Assembly (NCBI GenBank): GCA_021324795.1
Contig: JAJPIK010000124.1
Span: 1 to 64,000, forward strand
DNA: 64,000 nucleotides
Source: Chloroflexota bacterium
Lineage (GTDB): Bacteria; Chloroflexota; UBA6077; FW602-bin22; CADDYW01
Direction: 5' to 3'
The notes under the pieces were generated by a model. It made no database searches, was not told the origin of the DNA, and saw only the letters and a program-made list of their open reading frames with translations. This document shows positions 50,677 to 58,287 of the stretch, piece by piece. Positions within the stretch are counted from its first letter, which is position 1, and each line of letters starts with the position of its first letter. The position numbers and the translations under genes were made by a program.

Positions 50677-51411
50677 TTGAGCCGCTTCCTGCCAGCGCGG
50701 GCGCTATTGATCGGCCTGACCGAACGTGACTCGCCGGGCATCTGGGGAGGGATGCTCCGTCGAAAACGCTACGTCGACGACAAAGTGGTCGACGCTCTGA
50801 ACGCGGGAATCACCGCGGTAGTAAACCGGGGTGCCGGTTGGGATACCCAGGCCTATCGACTCCCCTCACGACGGACGATCCGAGTCTTCGAGGGGGACTT
50901 GCCGGAGACCATCGAGGCCAAACGGCGGAAGCTGCAGCAGGTGTTTGGTCACATCCCGGAAAACGTGACCCTGGTGCCGCTGGACTTTGATCACCAGGAC
51001 CTGGCGGAGGTCCTGAGATCGTATGGTTATCACCTTGGCGAGAAGACAATCTTCATCTGGGAAGGCGTAACCCAGTACTTGACCGAGAGCGGGGTTCGCC
51101 GGACGTTCACCTACCTCGGCAAGGCCGCGGTGGGCAGTCGCCTGGTCTTCACCTACGTTCAAAAGGACTTTCTTGACGGGACTTCCCAGTTCGGAGTGAG
51201 CACCCACTCTCAGGTTGTCCGGCTGAAGGAGCAGTTATAGCGCTTTGGGATGAAGCCGGACCAAATCGCGGCATTCCTGGGGGAATACGGATGGCGAGAA
51301 GTGGAGCAGATGGGGAGCCAGGAAGCAGCCATCTGGTACCCAACGCCCAGGGGTCGCTCGCTGATCACCTCGGACATCGAAAGGACGGTTTACGCGGAGA
51401 AGATGGCGTAA
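50677..51411 (+). pseudogene. Class I SAM methyltransferase (leucine-carboxyl-methyltransferase-like) interrupted by one stop codon
   Basis: The first 187 residues show RALLIGLTERDSPGIWGGML, a SAM-binding NRGAGWDTQAYRLP, VFEGDLPE and the FIWEGVTQYL block. A TAG at 51238-51240 follows RLKEQL, and the same frame reads on (RFGMKPDQIAAFLGEYGWRE) to TAA 51409-51411, with the family C-terminus SDIERTVYAEKM. Tryptophan commonly precedes RFG here, so TGG to TAG is the likely change. The start is uncertain (TTG 50677 chosen). Confidence 0.7.
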
Positions 51412-51480
51412 ACCGCCCGGATGAGGTGGTGCTGCGATTGCAAGGCTGCGACGGGCAAAAGAGCGCGCAGCGCTTGAGGA

Positions 51481-51876
51481 TCAGGGATAGAGGAACAAAC
51501 CGGGAATGTCGTCGTAGTCCTGAGCATTCTGGGTGACAAGGATAAGGTTATACGCGAGGGCGGTGGCAGCGATCAAGAGGTCCAGCGCCCGAGGGCGCAC
51601 ACGCTTGTTCTGGAGTCGGAGCGTCTCGCGGACCTGGGCGCACCGGCGAGCCACCTCAGGGGTGACTAGAAGGAGTGGGGTGGCCTCGAGAAAGATGGTA
51701 AGCCTTTTCTGAGCCAGGGTTAGGTCGGGCTCGCGCAGCGTGCCTTGGAAGGCTTCCAGGTAGGTGATGACGCTGATGGCGATACCATCGGCGGCAAGCG
51801 CCATCAGAAGCTCGGTCGCCTTGGGATCCCCAACGAGATGCGGAATGACCCAGTTCGTATCAATCAAGTAGGGCAT
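51481..51876 (-). CDS. PIN-domain toxin (VapC-like)
   Basis: 131 residues. LIDTNWVIPHLVGD carries the first acidic residue, ISVITYLEAFQG the second (Glu41) and RALDLLIAATALA the third (Asp99), with TQNAQDY at the end. All the catalytic acids expected of a VapC RNase are in place, unlike the pair at 45.7-46.4 kb. Three bases follow the HTH antitoxin. Confidence 0.85.
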   Translation of the reverse strand: MPYLIDTNWVIPHLVGDPKATELLMALAADGIAISVITYLEAFQGTLREPDLTLAQKRLTIFLEATPLLLVTPEVARRCAQVRETLRLQNKRVRPRALDLLIAATALAYNLILVTQNAQDYDDIPGLFLYP

Positions 51877-51879
51877 CGC

Positions 51880-52242
51880 TCAGGATGGGCGCCCCGTACT
51901 ATCTTGCTCGCGCTGGGCCTCCAGATCAGAAACCAACTCCCGCCAATTTACATGGGCGAGCGCTCCAGCACTTTGGGCGAGCGCCCTTCGAGCACGCTCG
52001 GGATCATAGTTGGCGAAGATGTGATGCTGCCTGCTCGCTTGATCCATCGACGGCTCCGATTTCTGCCGCCGTTGAATCACCTGCGCCAGGTCCTCTTTTC
52101 GGATTCGGATCCGCCGGGGACCAATCCGGTACGCCGGGAGGATTTGGGCCTCGATCCAGCGCCAGACGGTGGCAGGGCTAACGTCAAGTTGGTTGGCGGC
52201 TTCGGCGACGGTGTAATAAGAACGTTCGGCCTCCGGTTTCAT
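51880..52242 (-). CDS. HTH (excisionase/MerR-like) antitoxin partner
   Basis: 120 residues. YYTVAEAANQLDVSPATVWR and RRIRIRKEDLAQVI form an excisionase-type helix-turn-helix with its wing. The C-terminal half is helical and would bind the PIN toxin. ATG 52242 is chosen; an in-frame ATG 21 bases earlier also exists, and neither has a clear ribosome site. Confidence 0.75.
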   Translation of the reverse strand: MKPEAERSYYTVAEAANQLDVSPATVWRWIEAQILPAYRIGPRRIRIRKEDLAQVIQRRQKSEPSMDQASRQHHIFANYDPERARRALAQSAGALAHVNWRELVSDLEAQREQDSTGRPS

Positions 52243-52361
52243 TGCACAACCGCGGAACACCATCAGATCTTTCAGATGTTAGTATTCAATGCATTGGTTG
52301 TCAATGTTGACCCTCGGCTAGCCTGCTCGCCACGTGGGAATCACCTCTCCGCGCTGCGACA

Positions 52362-53144
52362 TTAGCGCAACATCGGCACGAGCAGAAGGACCGCCGCGTA
52401 CGCGAGCAAGAGGACGCCCAGCGGACGGGTCAGCCGGCGGCCCTGGAGTGTGTTCCGCTCGATCGCCATCGCCGTGCCCAGCGCAAGCATCCAGGCGAGG
52501 TTGACTCCGGCAACCAGCGCGATCATCAGCAGCATCAGCGACCAGCAGCACCCGAGACAGAAGAGGCCGTGGCGGATGCCCAGGCAGAAGGCGTCTCGCG
52601 CCTGATCCATCCCACGCCAGTGGCCTGCCAGGAATGAATAGGGAGATCGACACTCTTTCAGGCACATCTCCTTGAGCGGCGTGAACTGATAGATGCCGGC
52701 TAGCAGAACGACGATCGCGGCGATCCAACCATCCGCAGCGGCGTCACTGATCGCGTTGCTGCTATCGACCAAGCGGTGTAGCCCGAAGTCACCAAGATAG
52801 ACGAGGCCGCTGAAGACCGACCACACGCCGAGGTAGCCGAACAGAAGCCGGATCATCAGGCCGTTGCGATCCACCCGAGACGCGACCATGCGACGGAACA
52901 GATTAATCAGCGGGAGGCTGCCGGGAAGCATCATCGCGATGGTCATCAGCGTCCAGCCAACGACAAAGATCGGCAACCCGAGATAGACCGGCAGTTCTCC
53001 CGCCGCGATCGAGTCGTGGTCGAGCATCCAGCCGTACGGGGATACTCCCCAGACTGCCAGGGCGATCCACGTCACAGCGATCAGCCCAATGATCGAAAGG
53101 CGGTACCAGTGGCGGTCCTCCGGCGTGCGCAACAGACCAATCAT
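52362..53144 (-). CDS. DUF2182 membrane protein
   Basis: 260 residues with seven or so helices. MTIAMMLPGSLPLI, FGYLGVWSVFSGLVYLGDF and the late HGLFCLGCCWSLMLLMIAL with a CLGCC metal-like cluster match DUF2182, a predicted metal-binding membrane family. GAGGTG adjoins ATG 53144. Partner DUF1326 gene lies 87 bases upstream, with a hairpin between. Confidence 0.87.
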   Translation of the reverse strand: MIGLLRTPEDRHWYRLSIIGLIAVTWIALAVWGVSPYGWMLDHDSIAAGELPVYLGLPIFVVGWTLMTIAMMLPGSLPLINLFRRMVASRVDRNGLMIRLLFGYLGVWSVFSGLVYLGDFGLHRLVDSSNAISDAAADGWIAAIVVLLAGIYQFTPLKEMCLKECRSPYSFLAGHWRGMDQARDAFCLGIRHGLFCLGCCWSLMLLMIALVAGVNLAWMLALGTAMAIERNTLQGRRLTRPLGVLLLAYAAVLLLVPMLR

Positions 53145-53189
53145 CACCTCACCTCCGTGCTCTTCCCTCGTGAGTGGATCTCGAGAAGT

Positions 53190-53219
53190 GGGACAGGTGG
53201 AATCGCTCCCACCTGTCCC
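53190..53219. terminator. Intercistronic hairpin between DUF1326 and DUF2182
   Basis: GGGACAGGTGG (53190-53200) pairs perfectly with CCACCTGTCCC (53209-53219) around an 8-base loop: an 11-base stem. It stands between two genes of one unit and has no T-run, so it may tune the expression ratio rather than end transcription. Confidence 0.6.
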
Positions 53220-53231
53220 GCGGGAAACCAA

Positions 53232-53834
53232 TTACCCCTCGAACCGGAAGTCGCCGAGAACGGCGTTACGGCCGTTGAACTCCCAGTGCCAGCCCTGCTC
53301 GGGAAGGTTGACCCGGTGCGACATCGCCTTTCCCGGGTACGCGGGCGAGCCGGGGATCGTGCTGAAGACGGTGTCGACGAGCTTCGTCGGCCGCCCCTGG
53401 GTATCGGTATAGGGGTGCATCTCCGCCGACACGCCGTCCCCCATCCGGATCGTCCCTTCACCTTTTTCGAGGTTGAACTCGATGGGCACGTCTTGAATGG
53501 CGACGACCTCGCCGATCAAGGGTGCGAGATCGGCCAGTGGACCGCCAAATCGACCGGTGTGAGCCCCTAGGATCGCCTCTTTTTGCTGGGGCGTTGCGCG
53601 ACTGTCGACCTGGACCACGATCTTCCAGTTGCCCTGCAGCACGTTGCCCGGGATGCGGGCAACGATTCCCAGGGTCAAGCCGGAGACGTCGACACCGTTG
53701 ATCTGGCCGCGGTCGTAGTGGTAGGCCAGAAAGGCGTCGCAGGCTCCGCCATCTGGATCGTCGCCAACCCAGCACGGGCAGGGTCCGTTACAGGAGCAGG
53801 CTTCCAATAGCTTTCCTTCAAGCATGTATCCCAT
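53232..53834 (-). CDS. DUF1326-family protein
   Basis: 200 residues. The family start LLEACSCNGPCPCWVGDDPD bears a CxC-x3-CxC cluster, GKAMSHRVNLPEQGWHWEF the C-terminal strand and FNGRNAVLG the last motif. DUF1326 proteins commonly pair with DUF2182 membrane proteins, as here; the metal or substrate is unknown. AAGGAG lies 8 bases before ATG 53834. Confidence 0.9.
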   Translation of the reverse strand: MGYMLEGKLLEACSCNGPCPCWVGDDPDGGACDAFLAYHYDRGQINGVDVSGLTLGIVARIPGNVLQGNWKIVVQVDSRATPQQKEAILGAHTGRFGGPLADLAPLIGEVVAIQDVPIEFNLEKGEGTIRMGDGVSAEMHPYTDTQGRPTKLVDTVFSTIPGSPAYPGKAMSHRVNLPEQGWHWEFNGRNAVLGDFRFEG

Positions 53835-54040
53835 GACTCATTCTCCTTTAACTCAGATTCTCGGGTGCTCTCCCTGCTGCCATTTTCGTCCCCGACCACT
53901 CGGGGAAAAAGGTGAAATTCCCCAGAATTGTCTCAAAGGATCCCCAAGGTTGTCTCTTCGGAACAGGGCTCGCCTGCTGTCGCCGGTCTCGCTATAATCC
54001 TGTAGGCACTTCGCGTTCGACGAAAGGGTAGGTGTGAGGC

Positions 54041-56755
54041 GTGAGTCCGGGGAGCGCCGGCTTCGCGCATCAGGTGCATGATGCGCTGGCTCACTTGTAC
54101 GATACCGTCTATCTGCAGACCCATCCGCTGGCGAAGCTGGCTGGTGCCGAGGGTGCCGAGAAAAGCGCTAACCTCGGTCAGGTCCTGCGCCAGAGTCTGA
54201 TCGCGGCCATCGAGACCTTGCGCCCCAGTCTCGACGAGCAAACGAATCCCGCCGCCTGGCGTAGCTATCACATCCTGACCATGCGCTACGTCGAAGGGAT
54301 TGAGATCTCGGACGTGCAGCGTCGGCTGATGATCAGCAAGAGCGCCTATTACCGGGCGTCGCGGCAAGCGCTGCAGGCGGTCATTTCGGTGCTGCGCTCC
54401 CGCTGGCGCTTGGAAGCCGGCCCACCCGAGCCGCCGGCGCCGGGGACAATCGGCGCCACGCCAGCCGATCAGGGCACGACCGTGAGCCGTCGCTCCGCGC
54501 CCCCGCCGCGGCTTCCCAGTCCACTAACCAGCTTCCTCGGGCGACAGCGCGAGCTGGCCACGGTCATGCGCCTCCTAGCCTCATCGCGGCTCCTGACACT
54601 GACCGGCGCGCCTGGCACCGGCAAGACGCGGCTAGCGCTCGAGGTCGCTGCCCAGGTGGCCGATACTTTTGCAGACGGGGTCGTCTTCGTGCCGCTGGCG
54701 TCAGTCACCGATCCTGCCTTGCTCCTGCCGACGATCGTCCAAGCGACGGACGTGCCGCGACCGGGTGGCGAATCGGTCCTCGAGGCTTTGACCGACGATC
54801 TGAGCAACAAGCGCCTCCTTCTCATTCTCGATAATTTTGAACAGATCGTGGCGGCCGCTCCGAACCTGATCGAGATCCTGGCGCGCTGTCCCGAACTGCG
54901 GATGCTGGTAACGAGTCGGGTCCGCTTGCACCTGCGGGGCGAGCGCGAGGTGGCCGTGCCGCCATTGGAGCTGCCGCCGGTGTCGGTGGCCGGTGGCGTT
55001 CGCAAGGTCTTGCCGACCGAACGTCGGTTGGAAGAGTATGCTGCGATTGCACTCTTTGTCGAGCGCGCGCGGGACGTCGTGCCCGACTTCGTGATCACCG
55101 AAGAAACCGCCGGCGCTATAGCCGAGATCTGCTATCGGCTCGACGGCTTGCCTCTGGCGATCGAGCTCGCGGCCGCGCGAGCCAAGCTCTTGCCGCCAGC
55201 ATCAATGCTGGCGCGCCTGGAGCGGCGCTTGCCGCTACTCATCGGCGGACCACGTGACCTCCCGGCCCGCCAGCAGACCCTTCGTTCGGCAATCGCCTGG
55301 AGCTACGACCTGTTGGACGGCGGGGATCAGCGTCTGCTGCGTCGGCTAGCCATCTTCACTGGTGGTGCGACGCCGGACGCGGCCCAGGCGGTTTGCACGG
55401 ACGAGGCTCCGGGGCAGCCTGGCGGCGGACAGCTCCTATCACTCGTATCTACCGACAATCTGCTTGACCGACTGGAATCGCTCGTCAGCGAGAGCCTGGT
55501 CGTCCAGACCACGATTTCGGGGCTGGCTAGCGAGCCGGAGCTGCGCTTTAGTCTGTTGGAGACGATTCGCGAGTACGCGCTTGAGCAATTAGTCGAGAGT
55601 GGAGAGCTCGCGAGCATCCAGCGTCGCCACGCCGGACACTTCTTGGAGCTGGCCGAACGCGCGGAGCCGTACCTGGTGAGTCCGCAGCGTGCTGAGTGGG
55701 TGAGCCGACTCGAGCGGGAGAACCCCAATCTTCAGGCAGCCATGGACTGGTGGATCTCCCAGGGTGACGTCAGGCGGGGGCTTCGCATGGCGAGCGCCTT
55801 GGTCTGGTTCTGGGCGTTGCGCGGCCATCTCCCCGAGGGACGCGAACGCATGGCAGCGCTGCTCGCTTCACCCTCGCTGGCCGCTTCTAGCCTGGATCAG
55901 GCCCACGCACTGCAGATCGCGGCGACGCTGGCCCATCACCAGCGCGATTTCAACGCTGCGCGCGCTCTTCAAGAGGATAGCCTCCGGATCCTCCGCGCCC
56001 TCGGCAATCAGGAGGAGCTGATAACCGCGCTGAGCGTTTGGGGAAACATCCTCATGCAACAGGGCGACTACGACGCCGCGCGCGCGGCCTTCCAGGAGAA
56101 CCTGGCGATCTGCCAGAAATTGGAGAATATCCCCGGCATCTGCTTCAACCTGAGCAACCTTGGCAACATCGCCCACGAGCAGCAAGATTACGCCGCTGCG
56201 CGCTCGTTGCACGAACAATGTCTCGAGGTCTGTCGGGCGGTGCAGTTTAGCACCGGGGTCGCTGTCCAGTTGCATCACTTGGCGATGATCGCCGAAGACG
56301 AGGGGGAATTTGCCGAGGCCCGGGCGCTGTATGAGCAAAGCTTGTCTGTCTGGCAGGCCGATGCTGATCAATATGGCGTGGCCAGAGCTCTCCTCCATCT
56401 CGGAGGGGCGGCTACGGCCCAAGGCGATAGCATCGCGGCGCATGGCTATTTGGTCCGGGCGCTTGAGCTGATGAAGCGAATGGATGATGTCGCGGGCATT
56501 GCTCTGGTGCTCGAGCGCTGCGCTCGCCTGGCCGCGGCCCAGCAACAGCCAACCCGAGCGCTTACCCTGGCCGGAGCTGCGACCGCCTTGCGGGAGCGCG
56601 TTGGCATTCCGCGCCCGGCAAACGTTGCTGCTGAAATCGACGCGGCGCTCTCCCCGGCCAGAGAAGTGCTTGGCACCACGGCCGCGAAAGCCTGGGCCGA
56701 GGGCGAAGCGCTCACTGTCGAACAAACGATCTCCCTGGCTACGAGCCCTCTTTGA
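54041..56755 (+). CDS. STAND-type ATPase with TPR repeats, probable regulator
   Basis: 904 residues. Residues 45-120 (IEISDVQRRLMISKSAYYRA) look like an HTH domain. Residues 160-520 form an NB-ARC-like ATPase: Walker A LTGAPGTGKTRLAL (189-196), Walker B LLLILDNFEQ, LPLAIELAAARAKLLP (GxP loop). The last 350 residues hold TPR pairs (YDAARAAFQENLAICQKLEN, YAAARSLHEQCLEVC). Such proteins bind an inducer through the TPR part and act as signalling switches. GTG 54041 follows GGTGTGAGGC. The end overlaps the next gene by 17 bases. Confidence 0.88.
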   Translation: MSPGSAGFAHQVHDALAHLYDTVYLQTHPLAKLAGAEGAEKSANLGQVLRQSLIAAIETLRPSLDEQTNPAAWRSYHILTMRYVEGIEISDVQRRLMISKSAYYRASRQALQAVISVLRSRWRLEAGPPEPPAPGTIGATPADQGTTVSRRSAPPPRLPSPLTSFLGRQRELATVMRLLASSRLLTLTGAPGTGKTRLALEVAAQVADTFADGVVFVPLASVTDPALLLPTIVQATDVPRPGGESVLEALTDDLSNKRLLLILDNFEQIVAAAPNLIEILARCPELRMLVTSRVRLHLRGEREVAVPPLELPPVSVAGGVRKVLPTERRLEEYAAIALFVERARDVVPDFVITEETAGAIAEICYRLDGLPLAIELAAARAKLLPPASMLARLERRLPLLIGGPRDLPARQQTLRSAIAWSYDLLDGGDQRLLRRLAIFTGGATPDAAQAVCTDEAPGQPGGGQLLSLVSTDNLLDRLESLVSESLVVQTTISGLASEPELRFSLLETIREYALEQLVESGELASIQRRHAGHFLELAERAEPYLVSPQRAEWVSRLERENPNLQAAMDWWISQGDVRRGLRMASALVWFWALRGHLPEGRERMAALLASPSLAASSLDQAHALQIAATLAHHQRDFNAARALQEDSLRILRALGNQEELITALSVWGNILMQQGDYDAARAAFQENLAICQKLENIPGICFNLSNLGNIAHEQQDYAAARSLHEQCLEVCRAVQFSTGVAVQLHHLAMIAEDEGEFAEARALYEQSLSVWQADADQYGVARALLHLGGAATAQGDSIAAHGYLVRALELMKRMDDVAGIALVLERCARLAAAQQQPTRALTLAGAATALRERVGIPRPANVAAEIDAALSPAREVLGTTAAKAWAEGEALTVEQTISLATSPL

Positions 56756-56990
56756 CCTCGACGATTTCGTCGGCCACCAGACCGTGGGCTTCTCGGTGCA
56801 CCGCTATGGCGGCCTCGCGACTCGGCGCCCAGCTCAGGCAGAAGATTTTGCCGGTTGCCTCGTCGTACCAGTACCGGAGGAATTTGACGCCGTATTTATC
56901 CTGAACGGCGAGATCTTGCTGATGAGCCGCCGCGACCGCCTCGGCCGTGAGGCCCGGTACGTGGTGATGAATATCCATGAAAAGCGGCAT
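56739..56990 (-). CDS. DUF4242 (SCO4226-like nickel-binding) small protein
   Basis: 83 residues: MPLFMDIHHHVPGLTAEAV with a metal-binding His cluster, KYGVKFLRYWYDEATGKIF, and AIAVHREAHGLVADEIVEVK. From memory this matches the DUF4242 family, in which the Streptomyces member SCO4226 binds nickel. GGAGG lies just before ATG 56990. Ferredoxin-like dimeric fold expected. Confidence 0.88.
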   Translation of the reverse strand: MPLFMDIHHHVPGLTAEAVAAAHQQDLAVQDKYGVKFLRYWYDEATGKIFCLSWAPSREAAIAVHREAHGLVADEIVEVKEGS

Positions 56991-57099
56991 TGCTTCCCCC
57001 TCCGAGCCGCGCCGATATTCAGGGAGGAGCAGATCACCTTAGCCAACTCCTCACGCCTCACATTGTACACTATTGGAGGCGTTGCCTTTGCACGGCGGC

Positions 57100-58194
57100 T
57101 TATTCCGCGTCCGGCGTCCGTCGGGCGCGGCGGGCGATGTCCTCAGCGGAGAGGCTGAAGCGGTCGAAGGCTTCGCGGAGGTGCTGCTTGGTGTAGGGGG
57201 CATAGATCTTCTTCGTCGTCTCCGGCGAGGCGTGACCGAGAATGTCCTGGACCTCGGAAAGCTGGGCGCCGTTGTTCAAGAGAACCCGCGCTTTCAGGTG
57301 GCGTAGGTGATGGGTAGTCGCGTTGACGTTGGCGAGACGGCTATACTTTTTGACAACCCCCCAGATTGACTGGGGCGACAGCCGCCATCTTTCACCGTGC
57401 AGGCCGGCCTTGCCCCGGCCAGCGTCGTGGCGGAGGAAGAGCGGCAGGTAGGTGTCGTTGCGCGCCGCGAGATAAGCCCGAATCGCCGTGAGAGACGCCT
57501 CGTCGAAGAAGACGACACGCTCCTTGCCACCTTTGCCGGTGACTAAGCCTTCGTCGACCCGGCCATCCTGGATGTCAGTACGATTCAGATGGGACAGCTC
57601 TTCGCGCCGCATGCCAGTAGCGTAAAGGGTCGTCAAGATCGCCCGATCACGTAACAGCTCGAGCCGCTGGGCAAGCGTCCGCCCATCGTTTGGTCCGATC
57701 GGGTGATTCTTGGCCGTGGTGACGATCAAGGCAATCGCGTCGTCGACCCGCGGCGTTTTATAATGCAGCCGGCCGATCAGCTCACGCAGGCCGTCTTTCA
57801 TATGCTCGTAGGAGAGATCCGGCCGGAGCCAGCGGCGGCGGTCCAGAAAGCGAAAGAAAGCGCGTACCTCGCTGACGTAGGCCACCGCGGTCGAACGGCG
57901 TTCTCGGCCGTTGATCTTGAGCAGCCAGGTGTAGAACTGCTCGAGTATCTCTGGCGGGAAAATGTCGGTTCGGATGGCGTCTGGTTGCCAGCCAAGCGAA
58001 ACGAGAAATTCTCGAAACCGGTTCAATGCAGAGAGATAGTTCGTGCGAGTGCGCGGAGACTTGGCTAAAAGACTCTCGCCAAACGCGGTGACTGCCTCGA
58101 CGTAGGTTGGGAACGTCACCTCTGCCTCGCTCTCTGTCCCGATCTGAGCCTTTCCTGCGATTTCTAGCGTAGCCAGGTTGGTGCGTTCCATCAT
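57100..58194 (-). CDS. Tyrosine recombinase/integrase (XerC/D family)
   Basis: 364 residues. The core-binding N-terminal domain (SPRTRTNYLSALNRFREFLV) is followed by the catalytic domain with GMRREELSHL (Arg), GKGGKERVVFF (Lys), THHLRHLKARV (His, Arg), LGHASPETTKKIYAPY (His, Tyr). All active-site residues are present. No terminal att repeats or other phage/transposon genes are visible. GAGGGC precedes ATG 58194; the second ATG (58191) is better spaced. Confidence 0.88.
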   Translation of the reverse strand: MMERTNLATLEIAGKAQIGTESEAEVTFPTYVEAVTAFGESLLAKSPRTRTNYLSALNRFREFLVSLGWQPDAIRTDIFPPEILEQFYTWLLKINGRERRSTAVAYVSEVRAFFRFLDRRRWLRPDLSYEHMKDGLRELIGRLHYKTPRVDDAIALIVTTAKNHPIGPNDGRTLAQRLELLRDRAILTTLYATGMRREELSHLNRTDIQDGRVDEGLVTGKGGKERVVFFDEASLTAIRAYLAARNDTYLPLFLRHDAGRGKAGLHGERWRLSPQSIWGVVKKYSRLANVNATTHHLRHLKARVLLNNGAQLSEVQDILGHASPETTKKIYAPYTKQHLREAFDRFSLSAEDIARRARRTPDAE

Positions 58195-58287
58195 CAGCCC
58201 TCGGCAATGTGGATCGTCGACTTCGTTTTTCCCTTCCGGAATAGCACTACAGTGGCTATGATAGCATCGCGAGTGCCCGTCCGGTCG

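Noticed and set aside
57100-58287. Integrase as the marker of a mobile island
   Set aside because: No terminal att repeats, tRNA, transposase, phage or plasmid genes are visible; genomic context alone does not define an island.
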